From: DATCTV01 sp964400685
GTDB taxonomy: Bacteria > Desulfobacterota > Desulfomonilia > UBA1062
Reading direction: 5' to 3'
DNA length: 16,100 bases
Assembly (NCBI GenBank): GCA_964400685.1
Contig: CAYNVT010000098.1
Span: 1-16,100, forward strand
Shown: positions 8,294 through 15,039 of the stretch, piece after piece
Layout: every line of letters begins with the position of its first letter
How positions within the stretch are numbered: position 1 is the stretch's first letter
Translations under genes and position numbers: made by a program
Notes under the pieces: model-generated
Told to the model about the DNA's origin: nothing
The model's input: only the letters and a program-made list of their open reading frames with translations
Database searches by the model: none

Positions 8294-8315
8294 ATAAATG
8301 TCAATAGACATTTAT
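8294..8315. repeat. AT-rich 9-bp inverted repeat downstream of the CofE-like gene
   Basis: ATAAATGTC and GACATTTAT form a perfect 9-bp stem with a 4-nt loop (AATA). It lies about 55 bp past the stop codon of the CofE-like gene and might shape its mRNA end, but the stem is weak and no clear T-run follows on the minus strand. Confidence 0.4.
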
Positions 8316-8367
8316 ATATTTGTTTTATTTATCATTTCAAATAATTAAGATTATTTAATTCAATATG

Positions 8368-9291
8368 TTATCTATTCCTGAATGTCACATAAAAATACTT
8401 GAGCGTTTCAACAACAGTCCAGAACAGCCCTTCAAGCTGATAGCTGACCGGAAACGTGAGAATGTTCCTGCCGATATCCTCAGGTCTCTCATCCTGATAG
8501 TTAAATCCCCTGATAATAACTACGGGCGTACACTCGTTGCTGTTTCCCATGACGTTGCCGGCCATTGATGTAAGAGGATAGATATAGTTCGATCCGCCGC
8601 CTGTCCCTACCCTTCCGAACACGTCCACCTCTCCCCATTTCCGCTCTACCGGATCTATCCCGCTGTATGCAAGAGGTACATCCCAGTTTCCAAGAACAGC
8701 CCCTCCTCCAAGACTGTCAGTAATTATCGCCGCAGTATATTTACCTGTCTTCTTCATTATTTTTTCTCTGAGGTCATCTGCGGTCTTTCTCGGGTTTTCC
8801 GGAAGCAATACGGCATATCCCTCAGGCACATTCTGGCAGTCGATGCCGGCATTGTCAGCCATATATCCATGTTTCTTTATCATCCATCTGACCGAATAGG
8901 AAAACTCCATTATCCTGTTTGCATCCTCTTCCGAAAGACCGGGTTTGGCCAGAGAAAACAGTATATCCCTGAACTTCTTCTTTTTCAGAAGCCTTCCGCC
9001 AGGCATGACAAAGCTTACCTTTCCTTCACGGTTTATGAGTTCGATAAGACCCGGATTTTTACCGTAATATGCAGCTATCTTCCGGGACCTCTCGGAAGGA
9101 ACCACTGAATCCAGCCTGACGCAGCGGCCCTCGAGTATGCTGACTATCTTGGATGTTACAACTACTATGTCCCTTTCCTGTATCTCGACGTTATCAAGCA
9201 CAAGGTCAGCAACATCGATCTTCCCATAATCCTCCGGTATAACCGGCCCTTTCAGCATAACAGGAATGAATTTTACTTCATTGATGTCCAC
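8368..9291 (-). CDS. CofE-like coenzyme F420-0:L-glutamate ligase family protein (divergent)
   Basis: Predicted 307-residue soluble protein of the F420-0:gamma-glutamyl ligase family, whose characterised members add glutamate to F420-0 using GTP. Family features seen: the N-terminal strand block IQERDIVVVTSKIVSILEGR (about 37-56), AGIDCQNVPEGY (148-159), LPENPRKTADDLREKI (163-178), GEVDVFGR (220-227) and NVMGNSNECTPVVIIRGF (246-263). The usual D-T-x-GRPWRxG segment reads DSLGGGAVLGNWDVP (192-206), so the substrate or nucleotide site has changed and F420 chemistry is not assured. No other F420 gene is in the window. Start choice: an in-frame ATG at 9318 has only a weak AGAGA upstream, whereas the GTG at 9291 follows AAGGAGA (9301-9307) at 9 nt and gives the N-terminus expected for the family. 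The gene is divergent from the M23 peptidase gene. Confidence 0.8.
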   Translation of the reverse strand: MDINEVKFIPVMLKGPVIPEDYGKIDVADLVLDNVEIQERDIVVVTSKIVSILEGRCVRLDSVVPSERSRKIAAYYGKNPGLIELINREGKVSFVMPGGRLLKKKKFRDILFSLAKPGLSEEDANRIMEFSYSVRWMIKKHGYMADNAGIDCQNVPEGYAVLLPENPRKTADDLREKIMKKTGKYTAAIITDSLGGGAVLGNWDVPLAYSGIDPVERKWGEVDVFGRVGTGGGSNYIYPLTSMAGNVMGNSNECTPVVIIRGFNYQDERPEDIGRNILTFPVSYQLEGLFWTVVETLKYFYVTFRNR

Positions 9292-9384
9292 TCTGCTTAT
9301 TCTCCTTAATGATTTCATTAAAATCTCTGCATGACCTTACGAAGTTTGTCAACAAGGGTTCTAATCCATAAACATACATAGTCA

Positions 9385-9414
9385 TTGATTTATGCAGGTA
9401 AAAAATAGTAAAAT
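9385..9414 (+). promoter_or_regulatory. Candidate sigma70 promoter for the M23 peptidase gene
   Basis: TTGATT (9385-9390) and TAAAAT (9409-9414) are separated by 18 bp. The predicted transcript would start near 9421 and have a leader of about 57 nt. It lies in the 186-bp region between the divergent CofE-like and M23 genes. Confidence 0.45.
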
Positions 9415-9477
9415 ACGATCAGAGTTATTCTTGGAATTGCAAAAAGGACATTCAATCGATTGTGGAGGTTTTCTCGT

Positions 9478-10107
9478 ATGAGAAAGTATCAGCTCAGTAT
9501 CATAACAGTATCTGTTTGCCTGGTAGTATTTCTTATTGGCGGGTGCTTATTATATCTGGATACCGACAGGGTATATTATCTGCCATATCCGGAAGGTTTT
9601 TCGAGCACGGTTGCACAAGGCAATCAAGGTCTGCTTAGCCACTATGAATTGAAAAAATTCGCAATTGATTTTCTCATGCCGATGAACACTCCGGTTTTAG
9701 CAGCGCGTTGCGGCAGGATAGTGGAGGTTGTATTAAGCAATCGTGATATAAATTGCGCTTCCAGAACCCTGTGCCCCAGCAATTATATAATAATAGAGCA
9801 CATAGATGGCACCAGGGCAAAGTATGTCCATCTGAATCAGGACAGGAACCCCAAAGTGCAGGTGAATGAATATGTCGAGAGAGGACAATTTATCGCGTTC
9901 TCGGGAAACAGCGGCAACAGCTGGATGCCGCACCTCCATTTCGAGGCCTGGGCTCCTGATAGAAACGGTGATTTTAATCAAACCTTGAGGGTACATTTCG
10001 TGGATGTTGAAGGGGATGGCGTTCCTCGTGCATATAATACCTATACATCCCGGAACCGTCTGGACAACGGTAACTGTTTCGGAGACAGCGAACTGATTTC
10101 TGAATAA
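9478..10107 (+). CDS. M23-family (LytM-type) zinc endopeptidase, lipoprotein
   Basis: Predicted 209-residue exported peptidase that would cut peptidoglycan cross-links in the periplasm or at the outer membrane. The N-terminus has a basic start, a hydrophobic core and LIGGC (Cys23), an acceptable though not ideal lipobox. The M23 domain spans about 51-158: zinc ligands His55, Asp64 (in FAIDF) and His154 (PHLHFE), with His118 (KYVHL) and His152 as the catalytic pair. All key residues are present, so it should be active. Four cysteines (78, 93, 99 and 200) could form disulphides; three fall in a loop region between the first strands, which is uncommon in LytM domains. The ATG at 9478 has GGAGG 9 nt upstream; an in-frame TTG at 9460 would overlap that ribosome site and is rejected. 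It is a single gene, convergent with the tRNA. Confidence 0.9.
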   Translation: MRKYQLSIITVSVCLVVFLIGGCLLYLDTDRVYYLPYPEGFSSTVAQGNQGLLSHYELKKFAIDFLMPMNTPVLAARCGRIVEVVLSNRDINCASRTLCPSNYIIIEHIDGTRAKYVHLNQDRNPKVQVNEYVERGQFIAFSGNSGNSWMPHLHFEAWAPDRNGDFNQTLRVHFVDVEGDGVPRAYNTYTSRNRLDNGNCFGDSELISE

Positions 10108-10169
10108 GAGATGACGTGCTGAGGAACTGAGATATTGCCCCATACAGTCACAGTTCAAAATGTTTTTCA

Positions 10170-10246
10170 TGGTCGGAAAGCGGGGATTTGAACCCCGGAC
10201 CCCAGCGTCCCGAACGCTGTGCTCTACCAGGCTGAGCCACTTTCCG
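10170..10246 (-). tRNA. tRNA-Pro, anticodon CGG
   Basis: Read on the minus strand, a complete cloverleaf is visible: acceptor CGGAAAG paired with CTTTCCG, D arm GGCTCAGCCTGGTAGAGC, anticodon stem CAGCG/CGCTG around the loop TTCGGGA (anticodon CGG), and a T arm with the universal GGTTCAAATCC. Discriminator A is followed by an encoded CCA (10170-10172). The C1-G72 pair is characteristic of bacterial proline tRNAs. It reads CCG codons. It appears to be transcribed alone from its own promoter. Confidence 0.97.
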
Positions 10247-10257
10247 AATGCATCACT

Positions 10258-10286
10258 TTATTAGAGATAAACTTCCATTTAGTCAA
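10258..10286 (-). promoter_or_regulatory. Sigma70 promoter of the tRNA-Pro gene
   Basis: On the minus strand TTGACT (10286-10281) and TAATAA (10263-10258) are separated by exactly 17 bp, and the -10 box ends 11 bp before the mature tRNA 5' end, leaving only a few bases of leader. It sits in the 52-bp gap just after the stop codon of the outer-membrane barrel gene. Confidence 0.75.
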
Positions 10287-10298
10287 GCGCTAACAGCC

Positions 10299-11081
10299 CT
10301 ACTCTCCATCATAGTTTTCATAGGAAATGAACCGTTCCCTGACTACCCTGGAGTCCATCTGCGAATTTATATTAAGCGGATATTCGGGGTTATAGAACTT
10401 GAACATTTTGTCAATATTGAACCCGGTTATCGGTATGGTAATATCTATTCCTGCAAAGACCTCGCTGGTTTTTCTTCCAGATTCCGGCGCATCACCTCTG
10501 AACCCCAGATAAGCCTGGAGAGGTTTTATAGGCTGAACCTGCACCTTTATGCTTCCACCGGTTAGGCTGTCTTCGTGTTTGCCGCTGTAATAATAAAGGC
10601 CTGGCCATATTGTAATGAATGCATAGTTTGGAACCGGTATGCAGACATTAAGGTCAAATCCCGGCAATGCCTCCTGGCCGCTGTTCAAGCCGGATGTGGG
10701 AAGATAGGCATTGAAATAGGCCGAGCCGTATTTGTAAAAGGCCTCTGCACCTATGCCGAAGCGTCTGTGATTATGGTCATTGTTATAGTCAAAATATCCG
10801 TTAATGCCGCCGATGATCTCACCTGAGAACATTGTAAAGCGTCCTCCCCCTCCCAGGCTTACTCCCAACTTCTCATGTCTTAGTGTAAGCATCGGGTCGG
10901 CATAGAAGAGAATGGAGTTGTATGACCCGAATGAAATCATTGTATCTGCCATATATCCGGGACTTGACTGGTCTGACACCATAAGCCCGCCTCCGGCCCA
11001 CACGAATTCAGGCATAGCCGCAAAAGACGTTGCCGGGCAGAAGATAAGGCACGCTAAAATAATAAACGTCAGCCTCCTCAT
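10299..11081 (-). CDS. Inverse-autotransporter-type outer-membrane beta-barrel without a passenger
   Basis: Predicted 260-residue outer-membrane protein. The signal peptide ends in ATSFA, with likely signal peptidase I cleavage before AMPEF (residue 22). The body matches the intimin/invasin (inverse autotransporter) beta-domain: GGINGYFDYNNDHNHRRFGI (91-110), GAEAFYKYGSAYFNAYLP (111-128), then a GFDLNV-containing strand, an aromatic strand IWPGLYYYSG (158-167) and a repeated pattern of alternating hydrophobic strands. Characterised relatives carry extracellular Ig-like domains after the barrel. Here the protein ends only about 20 residues after the last strand (SRVVRERFISYEN then EYDGE-like tail), so no passenger is attached and no frameshifted remnant follows. 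It may be a stand-alone porin-like barrel. The ATG at 11081 has GGAGG 6 nt upstream; an in-frame ATG 60 nt earlier lies before this site and would bury the signal peptide. It follows the GalT-like gene by 32 bp, so the two are probably cotranscribed. Confidence 0.8.
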   Translation of the reverse strand: MRRLTFIILACLIFCPATSFAAMPEFVWAGGGLMVSDQSSPGYMADTMISFGSYNSILFYADPMLTLRHEKLGVSLGGGGRFTMFSGEIIGGINGYFDYNNDHNHRRFGIGAEAFYKYGSAYFNAYLPTSGLNSGQEALPGFDLNVCIPVPNYAFITIWPGLYYYSGKHEDSLTGGSIKVQVQPIKPLQAYLGFRGDAPESGRKTSEVFAGIDITIPITGFNIDKMFKFYNPEYPLNINSQMDSRVVRERFISYENYDGE

Positions 11082-11113
11082 TATACACCTCCAGTTTTGA
11101 TATCGCTTACTGC

Positions 11114-12124
11114 TTACCAGACTTCTTTGATGGCCTCGCAAACGGATTCCGGCCTTATTGTCGTCATTGGTTCGTTATGCAGCATGCGCATGTAGTTTAT
11201 CTGACTTGTGCCAAACGGCGGAATGCTTACCCTCGGACATATCCTGATATGCGGCGTGAACGAATCATTATCAGGCCTCAAGTAAACAGACATGTTCAGG
11301 CTGTGCATATTAAGCGAATCTATATAGGCAAGAACTTTAATAATGCCTGAAAGCATTTCGGAAAGAATTCCTCCCCTCAAATCAGGCGCACCTTTACAAT
11401 TTTTTATGACACCGATCACATCGAATATCCCCAGAGGGGCAAAAGCAACCACCCACGATATATTTTCGCTTTCCGCAATGAATCTCCGGGTCTCTTTCTT
11501 TTCATTCTCGATGAGAGCATACCAGAACAGTACCCCGTTATCTCCTGCATATTCCGACAAACCTTGTTCCATTGAACTGTAATAATTTGTCGGTGTAGAA
11601 GAAGCCGATACCTGCAGATGGGGGTGTACGATCGACCCGCCTGCCAGGGGCATATAGTTCCAGTTTATGGACTGATAGACCGCAGACGGCTGCCTTGATG
11701 CAATCTCTTCAAGATAGTCAATGCAGCAGTTCATGGAATCGGCGAGTATGGTCTCATCAAACTCTCCGAGGGGCACATAATGCTTTTTCGTCATAACCGT
11801 GACGGCTGCATTTTCATCGTTAGGGAAGGCATTCGGAAAGCAGATTGCATCACCCCTGATAAACCTTTCACTGCTTATGATATCAGGGTGGAACTTCGGT
11901 GTGACAAGCTCCACGAATTCCGGGCAGAACGGGCAGATTGCCTTTGATTTTTCGATTAATTCACCCAGGTCGGGCTTCTCAACGGGTCTGACCGGGAAAT
12001 TAAGTATCCTTGTGGAATGGCCCGTGAGAGGATCATACCTGATCTCGGATGTTGCATCCACAGGAGCGTACTCTTTCATGGGATCAAGATACCGGGAAAC
12101 TTTTGAAAGGCAGATGAATTCCAT
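11114..12124 (-). CDS. GalT-like nucleotidyltransferase (galactose-1-phosphate uridylyltransferase family)
   Basis: Predicted 336-residue cytoplasmic enzyme of the HIT superfamily. GalT moves UMP between UDP-glucose and galactose-1-phosphate through a uridylyl-histidine. Visible here: CPFC (Cys64, Cys67), His115 and His167 at the positions of the GalT zinc site, and the catalytic HPHLQ (167-171) with nucleophile His169. YDPLTG (30-35) and the C-terminal INYMRMLHNEPMTT match the family. Length is normal. The substrate is uncertain because relatives transfer UMP or AMP to different sugar phosphates. No strong ribosome site precedes the ATG at 12124; an in-frame ATG at 12079 (residue 16) would also keep all motifs. 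No other Leloir-pathway gene is in the window, so a role in cell-envelope sugar metabolism is only suggested by the neighbouring outer-membrane gene. Confidence 0.85.
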   Translation of the reverse strand: MEFICLSKVSRYLDPMKEYAPVDATSEIRYDPLTGHSTRILNFPVRPVEKPDLGELIEKSKAICPFCPEFVELVTPKFHPDIISSERFIRGDAICFPNAFPNDENAAVTVMTKKHYVPLGEFDETILADSMNCCIDYLEEIASRQPSAVYQSINWNYMPLAGGSIVHPHLQVSASSTPTNYYSSMEQGLSEYAGDNGVLFWYALIENEKKETRRFIAESENISWVVAFAPLGIFDVIGVIKNCKGAPDLRGGILSEMLSGIIKVLAYIDSLNMHSLNMSVYLRPDNDSFTPHIRICPRVSIPPFGTSQINYMRMLHNEPMTTIRPESVCEAIKEVW

Positions 12125-12213
12125 AACCGGTTAATTACTATACGCACCTTTCAGGGTCAAGCATATGAACAACAGTTTTATACCGTCTTCTTTCAAACAA
12201 TATTTTCATGACC

Positions 12214-12242
12214 TTGTAAACGCGCCTCTGCCTATGTATAAT
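12214..12242 (+). promoter_or_regulatory. Sigma70 promoter of pcm
   Basis: TTGTAA (12214-12219) and a perfect TATAAT (12237-12242) are 17 bp apart. Transcription would begin near 12249, leaving a leader of about 35 nt before the pcm start codon. Confidence 0.72.
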
Positions 12243-12283
12243 CTATTCCATAATATTTATTTCAAAATACTAGGAACTGATAA

Positions 12284-12934
12284 ATGAACGACCCTCTCCT
12301 TGCACGGCAGACCATGGTACGCGACCAGATAATGGCGCGGGGCATCAAGGATAAAAAGATATTAAAAGCCTTCACCGATGTTCCCAGGCATAAATTCGTG
12401 GAAGACTATCTCAAATACAAGGCCTATGACGATTATCCTTTGAGCATAGGTTTCGGCCAGACCATTTCCCAGCCGTACATGGTGGCTATTATGACCGAGG
12501 CCCTGATGCTCAAACCTGAAAGCAAGGTACTGGAAATAGGTACAGGCTCGGGTTATCAGGCCGCAATCCTGTCAAAGCTGGCAAACTTCGTGTATTCCAT
12601 CGAACGTCTTGCCCCTCTTGCATCGAGGGCAAGAAAAACACTTGATGAACTGGGCATATTCAACGTGCATATTATCATTGGCGACGGCTCAAAGGGATAT
12701 ACCCGAGAAGCCCCTTTTGACAGGATTATCGTGACAGCCGGCGCTCCCTACACACCTGAAGCACTTATAGAGCAGCTTGCACCGGAAGGCATGCTGGTCA
12801 TTCCTGTAGGCGACCAGTATCTGCAGGATTTGAAACGCATCACCAGAAAGAAAAACGGGATAAAGACCGAAAGTCTTGGCGGATGCAGATTCGTGAAGCT
12901 GATAGGCGAAAACGGCTGGAAGGATGAGGCCTAA
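12284..12934 (+). CDS. pcm: Protein-L-isoaspartate O-methyltransferase
   Basis: Predicted 216-residue cytoplasmic repair enzyme that uses S-adenosylmethionine to methylate isoaspartyl residues in aged proteins so that they revert to aspartate. Family motifs are intact: MVRDQIMARGIKD (11-23), VPRHKFV (33-39), the substrate loop GQTISQPYMVA (58-68) with its conserved Ser, the SAM-binding VLEIGTGSGYQAA (82-94), GDGSKGY (133-139) and PFDRIIVTAGAP (144-155). Length is typical. AGGA lies 8 nt before the ATG, and a good promoter is just upstream. It is expressed alone: surE or nlpD, its common partners, are not adjacent. Its stop codon overlaps that of hisH on the opposite strand. Confidence 0.95.
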   Translation: MNDPLLARQTMVRDQIMARGIKDKKILKAFTDVPRHKFVEDYLKYKAYDDYPLSIGFGQTISQPYMVAIMTEALMLKPESKVLEIGTGSGYQAAILSKLANFVYSIERLAPLASRARKTLDELGIFNVHIIIGDGSKGYTREAPFDRIIVTAGAPYTPEALIEQLAPEGMLVIPVGDQYLQDLKRITRKKNGIKTESLGGCRFVKLIGENGWKDEA

Positions 12935-13545
12935 TACTTTCCGTTCCAGCGGCAGAAATTCTTTAAGAGACCTAGCCCTGCATCGCCGCTCTTTTCGGGG
13001 TGAAACTGGGTAGCAAATACATTTCTCCTGGCCATTATGGAGACAAAGTCAACCCCGTAACCCGTCTCGGCTATCGTGTCGGATTTCTCGGCCGGGTCGG
13101 GAAAGTATGAGTGCACAAAATAGAATTGAGCATCCCTGTCAACGCCTCGAAGCAGAGGATGTTCATTCCTGATAGATATATTGTTCCAACCCATATGAGG
13201 TATTTTCAAATCCATTTCAGGAAACCGCCTGACTTTCCCTGGAATGATGCCCAGACACTTTGTTCCCCCGTCTTCTTCGCTCTCATCAAGAATTATCTGG
13301 GTGCCTAGGCATATGCCCAGGAAGGGAGTCCCGTGTTCAACGACCTCGCATAACACCCTGTCCAGACCGGTATTTCTGATTTGCTCCATGGCCTTTCCTG
13401 CAGCCCCTACACCCGGAAAGATCACCCTTTCCGCATTCAGTATGGCATGAGGATGCCCTGTAATGATGCAGTCAGCACCGATATTCTTAAGCGCCCTTTC
13501 AACGGATCTGAGATTTCCGGCTTTATAATCGATAATCGCTATCAT
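12931..13545 (-). CDS. hisH: HisH-type glutamine amidotransferase (imidazole glycerol phosphate synthase subunit)
   Basis: Predicted 204-residue class I glutaminase. HisH releases ammonia from glutamine and passes it to HisF, which makes imidazole glycerol phosphate and AICAR in histidine synthesis. The triad is complete: Cys79 in GICLGTQ, His182 and Glu184 in QFHPEKS. The oxyanion-strand loop PGVGAAG (44-50) and IPHMGWN (115-121) are typical HisH features and distinguish it from other GATases. No hisF, hisA or other his gene is adjacent, so this is a stand-alone copy; such copies can instead serve amidotransfer to nucleotide sugars or surface glycans. The ribosome site before the ATG is weak. 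The last 4 bp overlap the end of pcm. Confidence 0.9.
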   Translation of the reverse strand: MIAIIDYKAGNLRSVERALKNIGADCIITGHPHAILNAERVIFPGVGAAGKAMEQIRNTGLDRVLCEVVEHGTPFLGICLGTQIILDESEEDGGTKCLGIIPGKVRRFPEMDLKIPHMGWNNISIRNEHPLLRGVDRDAQFYFVHSYFPDPAEKSDTIAETGYGVDFVSIMARRNVFATQFHPEKSGDAGLGLLKNFCRWNGKY

Positions 13546-13566
13546 GATTCTATCTGGATGCTACAA

Positions 13567-13578
13567 TTGCAGCTGCAA
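13567..13578. promoter_or_regulatory. 12-bp perfect palindrome in the hisH/lipoprotein divergent region
   Basis: TTGCAGCTGCAA is identical on both strands and lies 22 bp before the hisH start codon and about 30 bp upstream of the -35 box of the divergent gene. It could be a regulator binding site, but no second copy was noticed in the window. Confidence 0.3.
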
Positions 13579-13607
13579 GTCAATCGGGTAAAGATACCTA
13601 ATGCAGG

Positions 13608-13637
13608 TTGACATTATAGATATTTCACGCATATATC
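13608..13637 (+). promoter_or_regulatory. Candidate sigma70 promoter for the small lipoprotein gene
   Basis: A consensus TTGACA (13608-13613) is followed after 18 bp by TATATC (13632-13637). Transcription would begin near 13644 and include the GGGAGG ribosome site at 13653-13658. Confidence 0.55.
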
Positions 13638-13668
13638 TTTTCCAATAAATTCCGGGAGGCCGCCTGAC

Positions 13669-14100
13669 ATGAGAAGGGCAAAAACAATCTTTTTTATGCT
13701 TTTCATTTGCATAAGCATGAGTCTGGCGGCTTGTTCAGATAATGTACATATAGGCGATGACGGTTCAGCCGATATCCCGATACATCTTGAAATTCCGGCA
13801 GGACATGTCCAGCCTACAGTGGGGCTTTCAGGTTTCATCCTGGGAACTTTCATAATGGTAAACGCATATATACTGATTATAGCCAGTGTCATTATTCTTG
13901 TTATCCGTGACAAGACAGCTAATTCCATAATTTCAGCAATAAAGATGGCGGTTCAGATGATGAACCCGCAATCAAATGAAAGTAAATTCTTGAGCATACT
14001 TGACATGCTCTCGCAGAACGACAGAAGGGTGCAGATAGGGACAGTGGGCCTTATCATTGGCATCATCCTGTCCTATTTCGGGGCCTGGATAGCGACATAA
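13669..14100 (+). CDS. Small membrane lipoprotein with two hydrophobic helices (unknown function)
   Basis: Predicted 143-residue protein that I do not recognise. The N-terminus has the form of a lipoprotein signal (RRAK, hydrophobic core, SLAAC with Cys22). After a short acidic linker there is a long hydrophobic segment (about 52-79), a polar and partly amphipathic middle (80-120), and a second hydrophobic segment (about 121-141) that ends the protein. The arrangement suggests a lipid-anchored, two-helix inner-membrane protein; alternatively the lipobox is fortuitous and there are three helices. GGGAGG lies 9 nt before the ATG, and a TTGACA promoter is upstream. It is divergent from hisH and followed by a 137-bp gap, so it is probably monocistronic. 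Confidence 0.75.
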   Translation: MRRAKTIFFMLFICISMSLAACSDNVHIGDDGSADIPIHLEIPAGHVQPTVGLSGFILGTFIMVNAYILIIASVIILVIRDKTANSIISAIKMAVQMMNPQSNESKFLSILDMLSQNDRRVQIGTVGLIIGIILSYFGAWIAT

Positions 14101-14237
14101 ATCATTTTATCTCAGATTCAAACCCTGTTCATTTATGCATAATAAGTGCCTGCATTAAAACTCATTTTGGCTTATAAAGAGTATTATGGTAATTATATAA
14201 ACCTATTTTAATAAATTTATATCAGAGAGGTGGAACT

Positions 14238-15029
14238 ATGGCTCTTGGGAAAAAGGTTCAAAACACACGAATTGATACCCTTCTTCACATGAATATGTCC
14301 ATGCAGCACTATGTCAGAAGATCATATGTCCAGGAAATCGATTTTACAAATATCATGAAACTCATGAAGGATTTCAACAAAGGCAAACCGGCGGCGGACA
14401 AGCTGCGGGTTCCGGGGGTCCTCATGAAGGCGATCGCCCTGAGCCTTGACTTCACAGATGAAAACGGCAGCAAGCCATACCGCCGCATGAGCGGTTACCT
14501 GCCATTTCTGCCTTGGGGCGGCAGCTGGGAAAGCTCATCGATAGATATTTCCCTGATGATAGTTCGCGAACTGGATGGAAACAGCATGCAGACATGCGCC
14601 TACACTTTTCGCGAGGTCGAGAAGCTCAATTCGGTCGATCTTTCAAAAAGCATATATGATGTATCAACAAAACCGGAAGATGAAGTACCGGAATATGTGT
14701 TTCTGAAGAAAATGGCCAGGCTTCCCATGCCATTACTGTATGTGCTTCTCTGGCTGACAAAGATACCGTGGATACGGGCCCAGATCATGGCTCCGACCTC
14801 GGTCTCCATACTTACGACGGACATGAAATGGGGTCAGGGGGAACACACAAGCATGTTCGGTCTTGCCAAGATAGACCCTGAAACAAACAAAGGCCTGCTC
14901 CAGTGGACATTCGATCATCGCCTGGGAATGGGTCTTCATTTCGGGCCTTTCCTGGCACACATCAAACATATTATGGATCCTGCAGATTTCTTGAAAAAAG
15001 ACATCGAAGAATATAACAACAGAAAATAA
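14238..15029 (+). CDS. Lipoyl-less 2-oxoacid dehydrogenase E2-type acyltransferase-like protein, altered active site
   Basis: Predicted 263-residue protein with the trimeric fold of E2 acyltransferases and chloramphenicol acetyltransferase. Recognition rests on the C-terminal LLQWTFDHRLGMGLHFGPFLAHI (split motif at 220-242), the counterpart of the E2 motif DHRxxDG, and on the N-terminal block of about 11-65 (RIDTLLHMNMS, EIDFTNI, VPGVLMKAIA). The catalytic His227 is kept, but the Asp of DG is Met231, so normal acyl transfer is doubtful. The lipoyl and E1-binding domains of true E2 proteins are absent. A hydrophobic stretch at 163-185 (PMPLLYVLLWLTKI) may line the trimer channel or touch a membrane. 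The ribosome site GAGAGGTGG is strong. The stop codon is 10 bp before sufC, so the three last genes of the window form one operon. Its job there is unknown. Confidence 0.72.
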   Translation: MALGKKVQNTRIDTLLHMNMSMQHYVRRSYVQEIDFTNIMKLMKDFNKGKPAADKLRVPGVLMKAIALSLDFTDENGSKPYRRMSGYLPFLPWGGSWESSSIDISLMIVRELDGNSMQTCAYTFREVEKLNSVDLSKSIYDVSTKPEDEVPEYVFLKKMARLPMPLLYVLLWLTKIPWIRAQIMAPTSVSILTTDMKWGQGEHTSMFGLAKIDPETNKGLLQWTFDHRLGMGLHFGPFLAHIKHIMDPADFLKKDIEEYNNRK

Positions 15030-15039
15030 GGAGACAATA

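Larger units (their letters stand above)
7859..8367. other. Long gene-poor spacer upstream of the lipoprotein locus
   Basis: No credible gene is visible in this 509-bp stretch. The part nearest the PKD-array gene probably holds its promoter and leader, but no good -35/-10 pair could be picked out by eye. A perfect 10-bp inverted repeat lies at 8041-8063 and an AT-rich one at 8294-8315. From about 8230 to 8367 the sequence becomes very AT-rich, next to the 3' end of the CofE-like gene. No recognised riboswitch motif was found. Confidence 0.6.

Noticed and set aside
9347..9352. Consensus TTGACA on the minus strand upstream of the CofE-like gene
   Set aside because: No acceptable -10 box is found 15-19 bp downstream (for example CAGAGA at 17 bp), so it was not called as a promoter.
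14167..14195. TTGGCT with TAATTA 17 bp further as promoter of the acyltransferase-suf operon
   Set aside because: Both boxes are poor matches in a very AT-rich stretch; the real promoter is probably in 14101-14237 but cannot be fixed by eye.
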